The position numbers and the translations under genes are program-made. A stretch of DNA of 64,000 nucleotides from positions 1-64,000 of the forward strand of contig NZ_BBJH01000008.1 of assembly GCF_000739775.1 (NCBI RefSeq). The letters run 5' to 3'. Of this stretch, positions 27,098 to 36,466 are shown piece after piece (position 1 is the stretch's first letter; each line of letters starts with the position of its first letter). The notes under the pieces were generated by a model, which was not told the DNA's origin, ran no database searches, and worked only from the letters and a program-made list of their open reading frames with translations. This DNA is from Paraburkholderia heleia NBRC 101817 (GTDB lineage Bacteria > Pseudomonadota > Gammaproteobacteria > Burkholderiales > Burkholderiaceae).

Positions 27098-27232
27098 AGC
27101 GGTGCGTTTGCCCATGCCGCGCACGGGGCGCGGCAGGTCAGGCCGATTCCGGGTGATGCCAGGTCGTTCCCATGCCGGACGCCACTTCGAGAAGGGCGAT
27201 GCGGCCGATAGAACCAGCAACGGAGACAGACG

Positions 27233-28519
27233 ATGAAACGGTATCGATTGACGAGCGCGAGCAGCATCGTGCTGATCATGCTCTGCATCATGTACTTCAT
27301 CACCTACCTCGATCGTGTGAACGTGAGCACGGCGGCGGCAGGCTTCGGCAAGGAGTTCCAGCTTTCGCACACCGAGGTCGGGCTGGTTTTTTCGGCCTTT
27401 GCGTATCCGTATCTGCTGTTTCAGATCATCGGCGGCTGGGTGAGCGACCGCTTCGGCGCGCGCCGCACGCTGCTGTTCTGCGGCGCGCTGTGGGGCGTGG
27501 CCACCGTGCTCACGGGCATGGCGGGCGGCCTCGCCACCCTGCTCGCCGCGCGCCTCTTGCTCGGCTTTGGTGAGGGCGCAACGTTTCCCGCCTCGACCTC
27601 GGCCATGTCGCGCTGGGTCGCGAAAGAACGGCGCGGTTTCGCGCAGGGCATCACGCACTCCGCTTCGCGCATCGGCAATGCGGTGGCACCCGCGGTGGTC
27701 GTGCTGGTGATGGCGCGCTACGGCTGGCGCGAATCGTTCTATGTTTGCGGCGCGCTCAGCCTGCTGTGGGTGGTGGTGTGGGCGTTCACGTTCACCGAAC
27801 ACCCGAAGGATCACCCGCGCATCACCGAGGCCGAACTCGCGATCCTGCCGCAACCCAGGCCGCGCGCGACGGGCCTGCCGTGGATGGCACTCTTCAGGCG
27901 CATGATTCCGGTGACGATCGTCTACTTCTGCTATGGCTGGACACTGTGGCTTTTCCTTAGCTGGATTCCGCAATACTTCCTGCACAACTATCACCTGCAG
28001 CTGGGCAAGTCGGCGATCTTCGCCTCGGTGGTGTTCCTCGCGGGCGTGGTGGGCGACACGCTCGGCGGCCTCGTGACCGACTGGCTCTATCAGCGCACGG
28101 GCAACCTCAAGCGCGCGCGCAGCTGGATGGTCTCGGTGTGCATGCTCGTCACGCTGATCGTGCTCGTGCCGCTGATGTTCGTGCACGATCCCGTCATTTC
28201 CATGGCGTGCCTCGCAGCGGGCTTCTTCTTCGCCGAAATGACGATCGGGCCGATGTGGGCGATTCCCATGGATATCGCACCGGAGTTCTCGGGCACGGCG
28301 AGCGGCATGATGAACACGGGCTCCGCGTTGGCCGCGATCATTTCGCCCGTGGTGGGTGGTTTTCTGATCGACCGCTTCGGCAACTGGGACCTGCCGTTCG
28401 TAGGCAGCATGGTGCTGATGGGGTGCGGCGTGATTCTCGCGTTTCGCATGCAGCCGGACAGCCGCTTCGAGCTGGGCAAGAAGGCTGACCAGGCGGCGGG
28501 TTCCCATCAGGGAGTGTGA
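27233..28519 (+). CDS. MFS transporter, anion:cation symporter (ACS) type
   Basis: 428 residues with 12 predicted membrane helices. YFITYLDRVNVSTAA in helix 1 and GGWVSDRFGARR between helices 2 and 3 are hallmarks of the organic-anion symporter group (glucarate, phthalate or hydroxy-acid carriers). CGGAG is its ribosome site. It lies between sgaA (135-bp gap, with a small 8-bp hairpin at 27115-27135) and the oxidase (6-bp gap); by context it imports the 2-hydroxyacid that the oxidase uses. Inference from neighbours. Confidence 0.88.
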   Translation: MKRYRLTSASSIVLIMLCIMYFITYLDRVNVSTAAAGFGKEFQLSHTEVGLVFSAFAYPYLLFQIIGGWVSDRFGARRTLLFCGALWGVATVLTGMAGGLATLLAARLLLGFGEGATFPASTSAMSRWVAKERRGFAQGITHSASRIGNAVAPAVVVLVMARYGWRESFYVCGALSLLWVVVWAFTFTEHPKDHPRITEAELAILPQPRPRATGLPWMALFRRMIPVTIVYFCYGWTLWLFLSWIPQYFLHNYHLQLGKSAIFASVVFLAGVVGDTLGGLVTDWLYQRTGNLKRARSWMVSVCMLVTLIVLVPLMFVHDPVISMACLAAGFFFAEMTIGPMWAIPMDIAPEFSGTASGMMNTGSALAAIISPVVGGFLIDRFGNWDLPFVGSMVLMGCGVILAFRMQPDSRFELGKKADQAAGSHQGV

Positions 28520-28525
28520 ACGGCG

Positions 28526-31500
28526 ATGGAAGGCGCACGCAGCTCCGCCATGCTGGTCAAGCCGGTTCATCTCGTTCCTTCGGGCGCGGGCCATGGCTCG
28601 CCGCTCGCGCGGCACTTGCGTGAAGCCCTGCGCGGCGACGTATTGTTCGACGTTGCGAGCCGCGGCCGTTACGCAACCGACGCCTCGATCTATCAGATCA
28701 TGCCCATTGGCGTGGCCGTGCCGCGCGATCAGGACGACTTGCGCGCCGCGCTGGAAGTGGCGCGCCTCGAGCACGCTCCCGTGCTGGCGCGCGGCGCGGG
28801 TACGAGCCAGTGCGGTCAGACGGTGGGCGAAGCGCTCGTGATCGACACGTCGAAGTGGCTCAACAATATCGTCGATTTCGACGCGGGTGCGCGCACGGTG
28901 ACGGTCGAGCCGGGCGTCGTGCTCGATCATCTGAACGCGTGGCTCAAGCCGCACGGGTTGTGGTTTCCCGTGGATGTTTCGACGGCCGCCCAGTGCACCA
29001 TCGGCGGCATGGCGGGCAACAACTCGTGCGGCTCGCGCTCGATCGAATACGGCAACATGGTGCACAACGTGCTCGGCATCGACGCGATTCTCGCGGACGG
29101 CAGCGAAGCGCGCTTCCAGTCGTTGAAAATGCCGCATGAAGGCGCGCGGCTTACGGCCCTGCTCGAAGGCGTGCAGCGCATCGCCGCGCGCGAGCGCGGC
29201 GAGATCGCGGAGCGCATGCCGAAGGTGCTGCGCCGCGTGGCCGGATACAACATCGACCTGTTCGATTGCCAGAACCCGCTCGCCTATACCGACGACGGCG
29301 TGGCGAATCTCGCGCATCTGCTCGTGGGTTCCGAAGGCACGCTCGCGTTCAGCCGGCAGATCACGCTGAAGCTCGCGCCGCTGCCCGCGCATAAAACGCT
29401 GGGGGTAGTGAGCTTCCCCACCTTCTGGCAGGCAATGAACTCGGCGCAGCACATCGTCAGGCTCAAGCCGACCGCGGTCGAGCTGGTCGATCGCACGATG
29501 ATCGAGCTTGCGCTTGGCAATCCGGGCTTCAGGCCGGTGATCGAAAAGGCGCTGGTGGGCAGGCCCGACGCGATCCTGCTGGTCGAGTTCGCGGGCGACG
29601 AGCGCGACGCCCAGGTGCGCCGGCTCGATGAACTGGTCGAACTGATGGGCGACCTCGGCCTGGCGGATGCGGTCGTGAAGATGACCGATGCGAACGAGCA
29701 AAAGGCGCTGTGGGAGGTGCGCAAGGCGGGCTTGAACATCATGATGAGCATGAAGGGCGACGGCAAGCCCGTCTCGTTCATCGAGGACTGCGCCGTGCCG
29801 CTCGAACATCTCGCGCAGTATACGAGCCGCCTGACCGAAATCTTCCATCGGCACGGCACCGAAGGCACGTGGTACGCGCACGCGAGCGTCGGCACGCTGC
29901 ACGTGCGGCCGATACTCGACATGCGCCGCGACGGCGCAGCGAAAATGCGCGCGATAGGGGAGGAGGCTGCGGAACTGGTGCGCGAGTACAAGGGCGCGTT
30001 TTCGGGCGAACATGGCGATGGTCTGTGCCGCGGCGAATGGATTGCCTGGCAGTACGGACCGAAGATCAACCAGGCGTTCATGGAAATCAAGCAGCTGTTC
30101 GATCCCGAGAACCGCTTCAATCCCGACAAGATCGTGCGGCCGCCGAAGATGGACGACGCGAAGCTGTTCCGCTTCGCGCCGGGATATCGCGAGCGCCAGA
30201 TGCGACCGGCGCTCGACTGGTCGGCTTGGGACGTGAGCCGCGATCCGCTCACGGGGGAGCAAACGCCGCCCGGCAGCGGCGACGACTTGACGGGCGGCCT
30301 CGCGAAAGCCGTGGAGATGTGCAACAACAACGGCCACTGCCGCAAGTTCGACGCGGGCACGATGTGCCCGAGCTACCGCGTGACGAAAGACGAGAAGCAC
30401 GTAACGCGTGGCCGCGCGAACACGTTGCGGCTCGCAATTTCGGGACAGCTGGGCGAGGACGGACTCGCAAGCGACGACGTGAAGGACACGCTCGACCTGT
30501 GCGTATCGTGCAAGGGCTGCAAGCGCGACTGTCCGACCGGCGTGGACATGGCGAAGCTGAAGATCGAGGCGCGCGCGGCGTGGAATACGAAGCACGGCCT
30601 GAAGCTGCGCGAGAAGATGACTGCGTTTTTACCGCGCTATGCGCATCGTGTGGCGCAAGCCGGCGGCCTTGTGGCGGCGGGCGAGCGCATCCCTGTGGTG
30701 TCCGGGTGGGCGAAGCGCGTACTCGGCTTCGCGCCGCAACGTTCGCTGCCGCAGTTCCGGCCTTCGTTCCTTGCGGAGGTCGCGGCCGCAAAGCCCGACC
30801 CGGCGGCGGCGACGAAGGAAGTGGTGCTGTTCGTCGACACCTTCAACGACAACTTCGAGCCCGAAAACGCCCGCGCCGCGAAACGGGTGCTCGAAGCGGC
30901 CGGCTATTGCGTGCACTTCAACGTGCGCGGCGAAGAGCGTCCGTTATGCTGCGGCCGCACGTTCCTCGCAGCGGGACTGGTCGACGAGGCGAAGCACGAG
31001 GCGCGGCGCCTGCTCGATACGCTCATGCCGTTCGTGGCGCGCGGCGTGTCGATCGTCGGGCTCGAACCTTCGTGCCTGCTCTCGATGCGCGACGAATTCC
31101 TGCAATACGGCTACGGTGACGAAGCGCGCAAGCTGTCGGCTGCAGCGTTCCTGTTCGAGGAATTCCTCGTGCGCGAGAAAGGCGCGGGCCGGTTCGATGT
31201 GAAGTTGTTGCACCAGCTCGACGCGCCGCGCGCCTGGGTGCACGGCCACTGCCACCAGAAAGCGTTCGACGCCTTCCGGCCTGTGCTCACGGTGCTGGGC
31301 TGGATTCCGGGCCTGGAGGTGAAGCCGATCGAATCGTCATGCTGCGGGATGGCGGGGAGCTTCGGCTACGAAGCGCAGCACTACGAAGCCTCGCTGGCGA
31401 TGGCCGAGCTCGCGCTGCTGCCCGCCGTGCGCAAGGCGGATCGCGCCGATCTCGTCGTGGCGGATGGCACGAGCTGCCGCCACCAGATCCATGACGGCGC

Positions 31501-31552
31501 AAACGCCACGGCGCTGCACGTGGCGCGGGTGCTGGAAATGGCGATGCGCTAG
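28526..31552 (+). CDS. FAD-linked oxidase fused to Fe-S/CCG domains (GlcD-GlcF-like, YdiJ type)
   Basis: 1008 residues. The N-terminal FAD-binding PCMH domain (about 45-270; ARGAGTSQCGQTVG and GGMAGNNSCGSRSIEYG) is followed by a GlcD-type C-terminal domain, two ferredoxin cysteine clusters (CNNNGHCRK near residue 600; CVSCKGCKRDCPTG near 660) and two CCG domains (LCCGRTF; SSCCGMAGSFGYE; HGHCHQKA). It oxidises a D-2-hydroxyacid such as D-lactate, glycolate or 2-hydroxyglutarate and passes electrons to the respiratory chain. Last gene of the sgaA operon, so glycolate to glyoxylate is an attractive assignment. The stop shares CTAG with the convergent gene. Confidence 0.9.
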   Translation: MEGARSSAMLVKPVHLVPSGAGHGSPLARHLREALRGDVLFDVASRGRYATDASIYQIMPIGVAVPRDQDDLRAALEVARLEHAPVLARGAGTSQCGQTVGEALVIDTSKWLNNIVDFDAGARTVTVEPGVVLDHLNAWLKPHGLWFPVDVSTAAQCTIGGMAGNNSCGSRSIEYGNMVHNVLGIDAILADGSEARFQSLKMPHEGARLTALLEGVQRIAARERGEIAERMPKVLRRVAGYNIDLFDCQNPLAYTDDGVANLAHLLVGSEGTLAFSRQITLKLAPLPAHKTLGVVSFPTFWQAMNSAQHIVRLKPTAVELVDRTMIELALGNPGFRPVIEKALVGRPDAILLVEFAGDERDAQVRRLDELVELMGDLGLADAVVKMTDANEQKALWEVRKAGLNIMMSMKGDGKPVSFIEDCAVPLEHLAQYTSRLTEIFHRHGTEGTWYAHASVGTLHVRPILDMRRDGAAKMRAIGEEAAELVREYKGAFSGEHGDGLCRGEWIAWQYGPKINQAFMEIKQLFDPENRFNPDKIVRPPKMDDAKLFRFAPGYRERQMRPALDWSAWDVSRDPLTGEQTPPGSGDDLTGGLAKAVEMCNNNGHCRKFDAGTMCPSYRVTKDEKHVTRGRANTLRLAISGQLGEDGLASDDVKDTLDLCVSCKGCKRDCPTGVDMAKLKIEARAAWNTKHGLKLREKMTAFLPRYAHRVAQAGGLVAAGERIPVVSGWAKRVLGFAPQRSLPQFRPSFLAEVAAAKPDPAAATKEVVLFVDTFNDNFEPENARAAKRVLEAAGYCVHFNVRGEERPLCCGRTFLAAGLVDEAKHEARRLLDTLMPFVARGVSIVGLEPSCLLSMRDEFLQYGYGDEARKLSAAAFLFEEFLVREKGAGRFDVKLLHQLDAPRAWVHGHCHQKAFDAFRPVLTVLGWIPGLEVKPIESSCCGMAGSFGYEAQHYEASLAMAELALLPAVRKADRADLVVADGTSCRHQIHDGANATALHVARVLEMAMR

Positions 31553-32640
31553 GCTAGCGTGCTCATGCCCTGGCGTGCGTGCACGGCATCGACGGCATGC
31601 AGCATCTTGCCGAAGAACGCATCGGCGAATTGCGAATCGATCCAGCGCACGATCAACGCGATCTTGCGCCCGGGCTCGATCCACATGAACGAGCTGCCCG
31701 CGCCAACCCCGAACCAGCTCGACTCGGGCACGCACGGAAACATCCGCTGCCCCGTGTTGAGCCAGACGAGCGAGCCGTAGAACGGCGCGAGCGGGCAGGG
31801 CGTGCGCATGCGCGCGATCCATTCGCCCGAGAGCACACGGCGGCCCGCGGCCAAGCCGTCGTCGAGCAGCATTTGCGCAACCTTCAGCTGGTCGTTTGCG
31901 CTCACCGACATGCCGCCGCCCCAATGCGAGCCGCCCGGCACCGACTGCACGCGCCTGCCGCCCTGATCGATCCAGGCGTCGTCGTAACCGACCCATTGCC
32001 AGTTCTCGCTCGCCCCAACGGGTCTCATGATCGTCTCACGAAATACTTCGGGTAACGAACGACCGAACAAACGCAGGAGCGCGAGCGAAAGCTGGTTGAT
32101 GCGCACGTCGTTGTATTCCCAATACGTGCCGGGCGCGCGCAACGGGCGCAAGTCGCCTTTTTTCCCGTCGGGCGGCTCGCCGAACGTGACGGCGCGATAG
32201 TGATCGGCCTGATCGGAAAGGCCGAAGCACGTGCCTTGCCATTCGCTCGTCTGTTGCAGCAGGTGTGTCCACGTGACCTGCGCATTGTGGTTGTCGTCGA
32301 AGCCGATGCCGGGCACGCGCACGTGGACGGGCTCGTCGGGATCGGGCAGGAGGCCGCGGTCGTGCGCCACACCGGCGAGCAGCGCCAGATACGTCTTCGC
32401 GATGCTGAAGGTCAGATCGGGCCGATCGGGCGCGCCCCATTGCGCGAGCACTCGCCCATTCACGGCGACAGCGCCGGATACCGGTCCGCGATCGTGAATG
32501 GGGCCGAGCAAGCGGTTCCAGGGCGGCGGGTCGTTCACGTGCACACCGAAGTTGCCATCGGCGTTACGGTCCCATGCCGATTCGTGATCGACGGAAAACT
32601 GAATGGCGTCCTGAACTTCCTGCGGCAAGTCGTATTGCAT
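31549..32640 (-). CDS. Serine hydrolase, class C beta-lactamase-related
   Basis: 363 residues without an obvious signal peptide. It has the SxxK motif SIAK (Ser79-Lys82), WEYNDVRINQLSLALL around residues 174-189 (the Tyr-Asn motif) and a C-terminal active-site-like GVGAGSSFMWIEPG. Members include esterases, peptidases and amide hydrolases as well as beta-lactamases; lack of an export signal argues against antibiotic resistance. It is the third gene of an operon with an M20 peptidase and an MHS transporter. Its stop codon overlaps that of the convergent oxidase gene. Confidence 0.84.
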   Translation of the reverse strand: MQYDLPQEVQDAIQFSVDHESAWDRNADGNFGVHVNDPPPWNRLLGPIHDRGPVSGAVAVNGRVLAQWGAPDRPDLTFSIAKTYLALLAGVAHDRGLLPDPDEPVHVRVPGIGFDDNHNAQVTWTHLLQQTSEWQGTCFGLSDQADHYRAVTFGEPPDGKKGDLRPLRAPGTYWEYNDVRINQLSLALLRLFGRSLPEVFRETIMRPVGASENWQWVGYDDAWIDQGGRRVQSVPGGSHWGGGMSVSANDQLKVAQMLLDDGLAAGRRVLSGEWIARMRTPCPLAPFYGSLVWLNTGQRMFPCVPESSWFGVGAGSSFMWIEPGRKIALIVRWIDSQFADAFFGKMLHAVDAVHARQGMSTLA

Positions 32641-32680
32641 GTGTGCGTGTTTCCTTTTTGTGTTCCTGTCCGGCGCCGGT

Positions 32681-33988
32681 TCAGCGGGCGTCGAGACGCA
32701 GACGCGCCCAGGTCAGCGTAGCGAGGCTCAGCACGGCCGCGAACATCAGCCAGAGCCCCGGCGCGAGATTGTTGCCCGTCGCCGCAATGAGCGAAGCCAC
32801 GGCGAGCGGCGTGAAGCCGCCGAACGCGGTCGTGCCGACGTTGTAGGCCAGCGCCATGCCGGTGGTGCGCGTGCGCGCGGGGAAGAAGCTGGCCATGAGC
32901 GCCGGAATCGAGGCGAAATAGGTGACCTTCAGCACCGCGATCCAGACCACGGCGGCCAGCAGCGAGGGCAGCGAAGGATGGGCATTCACGAACATGAACG
33001 CGGGATAGACGGTGAGCAGGAACAGCACGCCCGCGACGAACATGATACGCGTGCGGCCCACCTTGTCCGACCAGTGGCCCACGATCGGCGTGAGCACGAT
33101 GGCGATCAGGCCGGCCACGAGCGTGGCGATAAAGCCCGACGAAGGCGCGAGGCCGAGCTGCCGCGCGGCATAGGTCGGCATGTAAAGCAGCACGTACTGG
33201 GCCGACGTGGTCAGGATCAGCACGCCGATCGATGCGATGACGCGCGACTTCTGCGTGGCGAACAGTTCACGCACGGGCGACTCGGCTTTTTCGATGCGCT
33301 CGAATTCCGGCGTTTCGTCGATGCGTCGGCGGATATAAAGACCCACCGGACCAATCAGCACACCGAACAGGAAGGGAATGCGCCAGCCCCAGCCTTCGAG
33401 CTGCGGCTGTGTGAGCGTGCCCGTAAGCACTGCGCCGAACAGGGAGACGAGCAGCGTGCTCGCGCCCTGGCTCGAGAACTGCCAGCTCGACATGAAACCG
33501 CTGCGCTGCGGCGCATGCTCGATCAGGAAGGCAGTGGAACTGCCGAACTCGCCGCCCGCCGAAAAGCCCTGCAGAAGACGCGAGGCAAAAATGCCGATGG
33601 GCGCGAGCATGCCGATCGTCGCGTAGGTGGGCATCAGCGCGACCATGCCGGTGCCGATCGTCATCATCGCAATGGAGAGCGTGAGCGATGCCTTGCGACC
33701 CTTGCGGTCGCTGTATGAGCCGAGCACGAGCGCACCGACGGGCCGCGCGAGGTACGAGAGCGCGAACGTGCCTAGCGTGAGCAGCAGCGACATCGTTGCA
33801 TTGTGAACGGGGAAGAAGAGCCTGGAGAGCGTCGAGGCGAAGTAGCCGTATGCCAGCAGATCGTAGAACTCGAGCGCGTTGCCGATTGAAGTCGCGGCGA
33901 TGAGCCGTGAGACGTGCCTGGCTGAAGTGCCTTGAGCGGGCTCTGACCAGTGCTCGCCGCCGTGCGCGGGTAGGGATTCGATGCTCAT
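32681..33988 (-). CDS. MFS transporter, metabolite:H+ symporter (MHS) family
   Basis: 435 residues, 12 helices. GNALEFYDLLAYGYFA in helix 1, LGSYSDRKGRKASL between helices 2 and 3 and LLQGFSAGGEFGSS are signatures of the citrate/proline/shikimate-type MHS symporters. GAGGAC precedes the ATG at 33988, which leaves only 10 bp to the upstream M20 gene. By context it imports a peptide-like or acylated compound for the peptidase and serine hydrolase of the same operon; this is inference. Confidence 0.9.
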   Translation of the reverse strand: MSIESLPAHGGEHWSEPAQGTSARHVSRLIAATSIGNALEFYDLLAYGYFASTLSRLFFPVHNATMSLLLTLGTFALSYLARPVGALVLGSYSDRKGRKASLTLSIAMMTIGTGMVALMPTYATIGMLAPIGIFASRLLQGFSAGGEFGSSTAFLIEHAPQRSGFMSSWQFSSQGASTLLVSLFGAVLTGTLTQPQLEGWGWRIPFLFGVLIGPVGLYIRRRIDETPEFERIEKAESPVRELFATQKSRVIASIGVLILTTSAQYVLLYMPTYAARQLGLAPSSGFIATLVAGLIAIVLTPIVGHWSDKVGRTRIMFVAGVLFLLTVYPAFMFVNAHPSLPSLLAAVVWIAVLKVTYFASIPALMASFFPARTRTTGMALAYNVGTTAFGGFTPLAVASLIAATGNNLAPGLWLMFAAVLSLATLTWARLRLDAR

Positions 33989-33998
33989 TGGGACGTCC

Positions 33999-35417
33999 TC
34001 ATGCAAGCGTTGTCGGATGCGGTGCGGGGTTGGACGCGCCGGCATCTCTTGCGCCGAGGTCCCAGAAGAGGCCAGCCATGATGCGCAGCCCATCGCGCAC
34101 GACCGGGCCGAGCAGATGCTCGTTCGGCGCGTGCTGCGAGCAGCCCGGATACGAATGCGGCACCCAGAGCGTGGGCATGCCGAGCACCTCGGCGAATACG
34201 TCGTTGGGCAGCGTGCCGCCCAGGTTCGGCAACAGTACGGGGTCGGCTCCCGTGGTCTCGCGCAGCGAGCGCAGCGCCCACTGCACCCAGTCGTTGTCGG
34301 GATTGACTCGCGTGGCCGGTGCGCCGCGCTCCACTTCGAGTTCGATCATGTCGAAGCCGTGCGCGTCGAGGTGCGCGCGCACGATGCGTTCGAGGTCCTG
34401 CCAGTTCGTGCCGACGACGAAGCGCAACTGCAGGTAAGCGATAGCGTGTGGCGGAATCGCGTTCACGGGTTTCTCGGGATTGCCCGTACGGAACGCGAGC
34501 ACTTCCAGATTGTTCCAGCCGAACACGCGCTCGGTTGGCGTGAGGCCCGGCTCGCCGTAGTCGCGATCGACTTCGGGCTCGCCCGGATTGCCGCCCACGC
34601 GAATCTCGGCGAGTGCGCGGCGCACGGATTCCGGAATCGGCGGCGGGCGCAGGCCATCGACGAGGATCTTGCCGTGTGCGTCGACCATCGAGGCGATCGC
34701 GCTCGCGAGCACGACGCCCGGGTTGCGCAGCAGGCCGCCCCAGTTGCCCGAATGATGGCCGCCTTCGCGCAGCGTGAGTTCGAGCTTGAAATTGACGAGG
34801 CCGCGCGAGCCTAGAAAAATCGTCGGGCGGTCCGCGCAGAGGCGCGGCCCGTCGGAGGCGATCAGCACGTCGGCGGCGAGTTCGTCGCGCAACCGGCTGC
34901 ACAGTTCGTGCAGGCCCGGCGAGCCGACTTCCTCGCCCGTTTCGAACAGCAGCTTGAGGTTGAAGCCGAGCCTGCCATCGCGCGCGTGGAGCACGGCCTT
35001 CAGTGCCGCGAGGTTGATGCTGTGCTGGCCTTTGTTGTCGGCGGTGCCGCGGCCATACCAGCGCTCGCCGTCTATGGTCACGTCCCACGGCGTGAGGCCC
35101 GCGCGCCATTGCGCGTCGTAGCCGCGCACCACGTCGCCGTGGCCGTAGCTGAGCACGGTGGGCAGCGCATCGTCTTCATGGCGGTGGGCAATCAGGAAGG
35201 GGCCCGCGCCGTTGACGGGATTCTCGACGATCCGGCAGGTGAACCCCCATTGAGCGAGCAGCGGCGTGAGCTCCTCGTCCAGATAGCCGCGTAAACGGCC
35301 ACCGCTCTCCGGCTCCTGGCTCTCGGTGCGAAACGCCACGCGGCGGCGCAGATCGTTCAGGAAGCGGCCCGAATCGTATTGGGCGGCTGCGGTTTGAATG
35401 GCGATGTCACGGGTCAA
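33999..35417 (-). CDS. M20-family metallopeptidase
   Basis: 472 residues from a TTG start at 35417, chosen because GGGAGA stands 7 nt upstream; an ATG lies at 35489 but the extra residues are Arg/Cys-rich. Zinc and catalytic motifs are SYGHGDVV, GRGTADNKGQH (Asp bridging the metals), ETGEEVGSPG (Glu pair) and SGNWGG, with the dimerisation lid domain in between. It probably cleaves small peptides or amides in the cytoplasm. First gene of the M20-MHS-serine hydrolase operon, divergent from a LysR gene. Confidence 0.87.
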   Translation of the reverse strand: MTRDIAIQTAAAQYDSGRFLNDLRRRVAFRTESQEPESGGRLRGYLDEELTPLLAQWGFTCRIVENPVNGAGPFLIAHRHEDDALPTVLSYGHGDVVRGYDAQWRAGLTPWDVTIDGERWYGRGTADNKGQHSINLAALKAVLHARDGRLGFNLKLLFETGEEVGSPGLHELCSRLRDELAADVLIASDGPRLCADRPTIFLGSRGLVNFKLELTLREGGHHSGNWGGLLRNPGVVLASAIASMVDAHGKILVDGLRPPPIPESVRRALAEIRVGGNPGEPEVDRDYGEPGLTPTERVFGWNNLEVLAFRTGNPEKPVNAIPPHAIAYLQLRFVVGTNWQDLERIVRAHLDAHGFDMIELEVERGAPATRVNPDNDWVQWALRSLRETTGADPVLLPNLGGTLPNDVFAEVLGMPTLWVPHSYPGCSQHAPNEHLLGPVVRDGLRIMAGLFWDLGARDAGASNPAPHPTTLA

Positions 35418-35510
35418 CGCGCGTCTCCCTCTGTTTGAGGCCGTCTGAAGCCGTCGAACGATCCTGCAACCGCCGATATTTCTGCACAATTACAATATTT
35501 GTGATCTATC

Positions 35511-35527
35511 TTTGCCGAAACGGCAAA
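35511..35527. promoter_or_regulatory. Inverted repeat in the M20/LysR divergent region
   Basis: TTTGCCG-AAA-CGGCAAA has two 7-bp arms. An imperfect CACAA...TTGTG repeat lies just left of it (35484-35502). Position between divergent genes fits LysR-type binding. Confidence 0.5.
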
Positions 35528-35551
35528 GCGGACGAGACCGCGCTCATCGAC

Positions 35552-36460
35552 ATGGACAACACCGCACTGCGCTATTTTCTGGAAGTGGCCCGCAGCGGCT
35601 CGCTGAGCAAGGCGTCCGAGCGGCTCTACGTCGCCGTTTCCGCGCTCAGCCGCCAGATCGCCCGGCTCGAAGCAGAACTCGGCACGCCGTTGTTCGAGCG
35701 GCGCCCGCGCGGCATGGTGCTGAGCGAGGCGGGGCGCATGCTCGCCGAGCACGCGCGGCGCAGCCTGCTCGAAACGGAGCGCGTGGTCGGCGAGATTCGC
35801 GGGCTGAGCGAGGGCGGGCGCGCGACCATCCGTGTTGCGAGTTCCGAAGGCCTCGCGCCGGATTTTCTGCCGCAGATGTTTGCTCACTTTCTCCGGACCT
35901 ATCCGCAAACGCATTTTCAGCTGGACGTGTCGGCACCTTCTGTTGCAACGCAGCGCGTGCGCGAGGGCACGGCCGATATCGCGCTGTGCTTCAGCGTCGC
36001 GCCCGAGAAGGAGATTGCCGTGCACTGTTCGCAGCGCGCGCCGATCTTCGCGCTCATGCGGCGCGATCATCCGCTGGCGGCGCGCAAGTCGCTGTCGCTG
36101 CGCGATCTGGTCCCGTGGCCGGTCGCGATGAACAGCCAGGGGGTGACGATTCGCCAGTTGCTCGACATCGCGTGCAGCCTCGAAGGGTTGATCTTCGAGC
36201 CGGTGTTCGTCAGCAACTATCACGTGGCGTTGCAACGATTCGTACGCCTGACCGATGCCGTCACGTTCACCGGCTTTCTGACCGTGCGCGGCCGTCTCGA
36301 GGTGGAGGGACTTGCCGCTGTGCCGCTCACGAACCCGGAGCTGCATCAGCGCACGCTGCAGATCCAGACGATGGCGGGCCGCACGCTGCCGCAGACCATG
36401 CAGGCCTTTCTCGACCTGCTCACGCGCGCGATCGACGGCGATGAGCCTGCCTGTGGCTGA
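35552..36460 (+). CDS. LysR-family regulator
   Basis: 302 residues. Winged helix 1-60 (NTALRYFLEVARSGSLSKASERLYVAVSALSRQI), then the effector-binding domain. The ATG at 35552 gives the standard LysR start; upstream in-frame sequence is not LysR-like. It is divergent from the M20-MHS-serine hydrolase operon with an inverted repeat between them, so it probably regulates that operon. Confidence 0.88.
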   Translation: MDNTALRYFLEVARSGSLSKASERLYVAVSALSRQIARLEAELGTPLFERRPRGMVLSEAGRMLAEHARRSLLETERVVGEIRGLSEGGRATIRVASSEGLAPDFLPQMFAHFLRTYPQTHFQLDVSAPSVATQRVREGTADIALCFSVAPEKEIAVHCSQRAPIFALMRRDHPLAARKSLSLRDLVPWPVAMNSQGVTIRQLLDIACSLEGLIFEPVFVSNYHVALQRFVRLTDAVTFTGFLTVRGRLEVEGLAAVPLTNPELHQRTLQIQTMAGRTLPQTMQAFLDLLTRAIDGDEPACG

Positions 36461-36466
36461 TTTCGC

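Noticed and set aside
26732..30595. Very long open frame on the minus strand (1287 codons)
   Set aside because: It lies antisense to sgaA, the MFS gene and the oxidase, all with strong family motifs; its translation is His/Arg/Ala-rich low complexity, the usual mirror of GC-rich coding DNA.
28593..31119. Additional frames overlapping the FAD/Fe-S oxidase in the same direction
   Set aside because: Arg/Ala-rich translations without domains; the oxidase frame explains the region.
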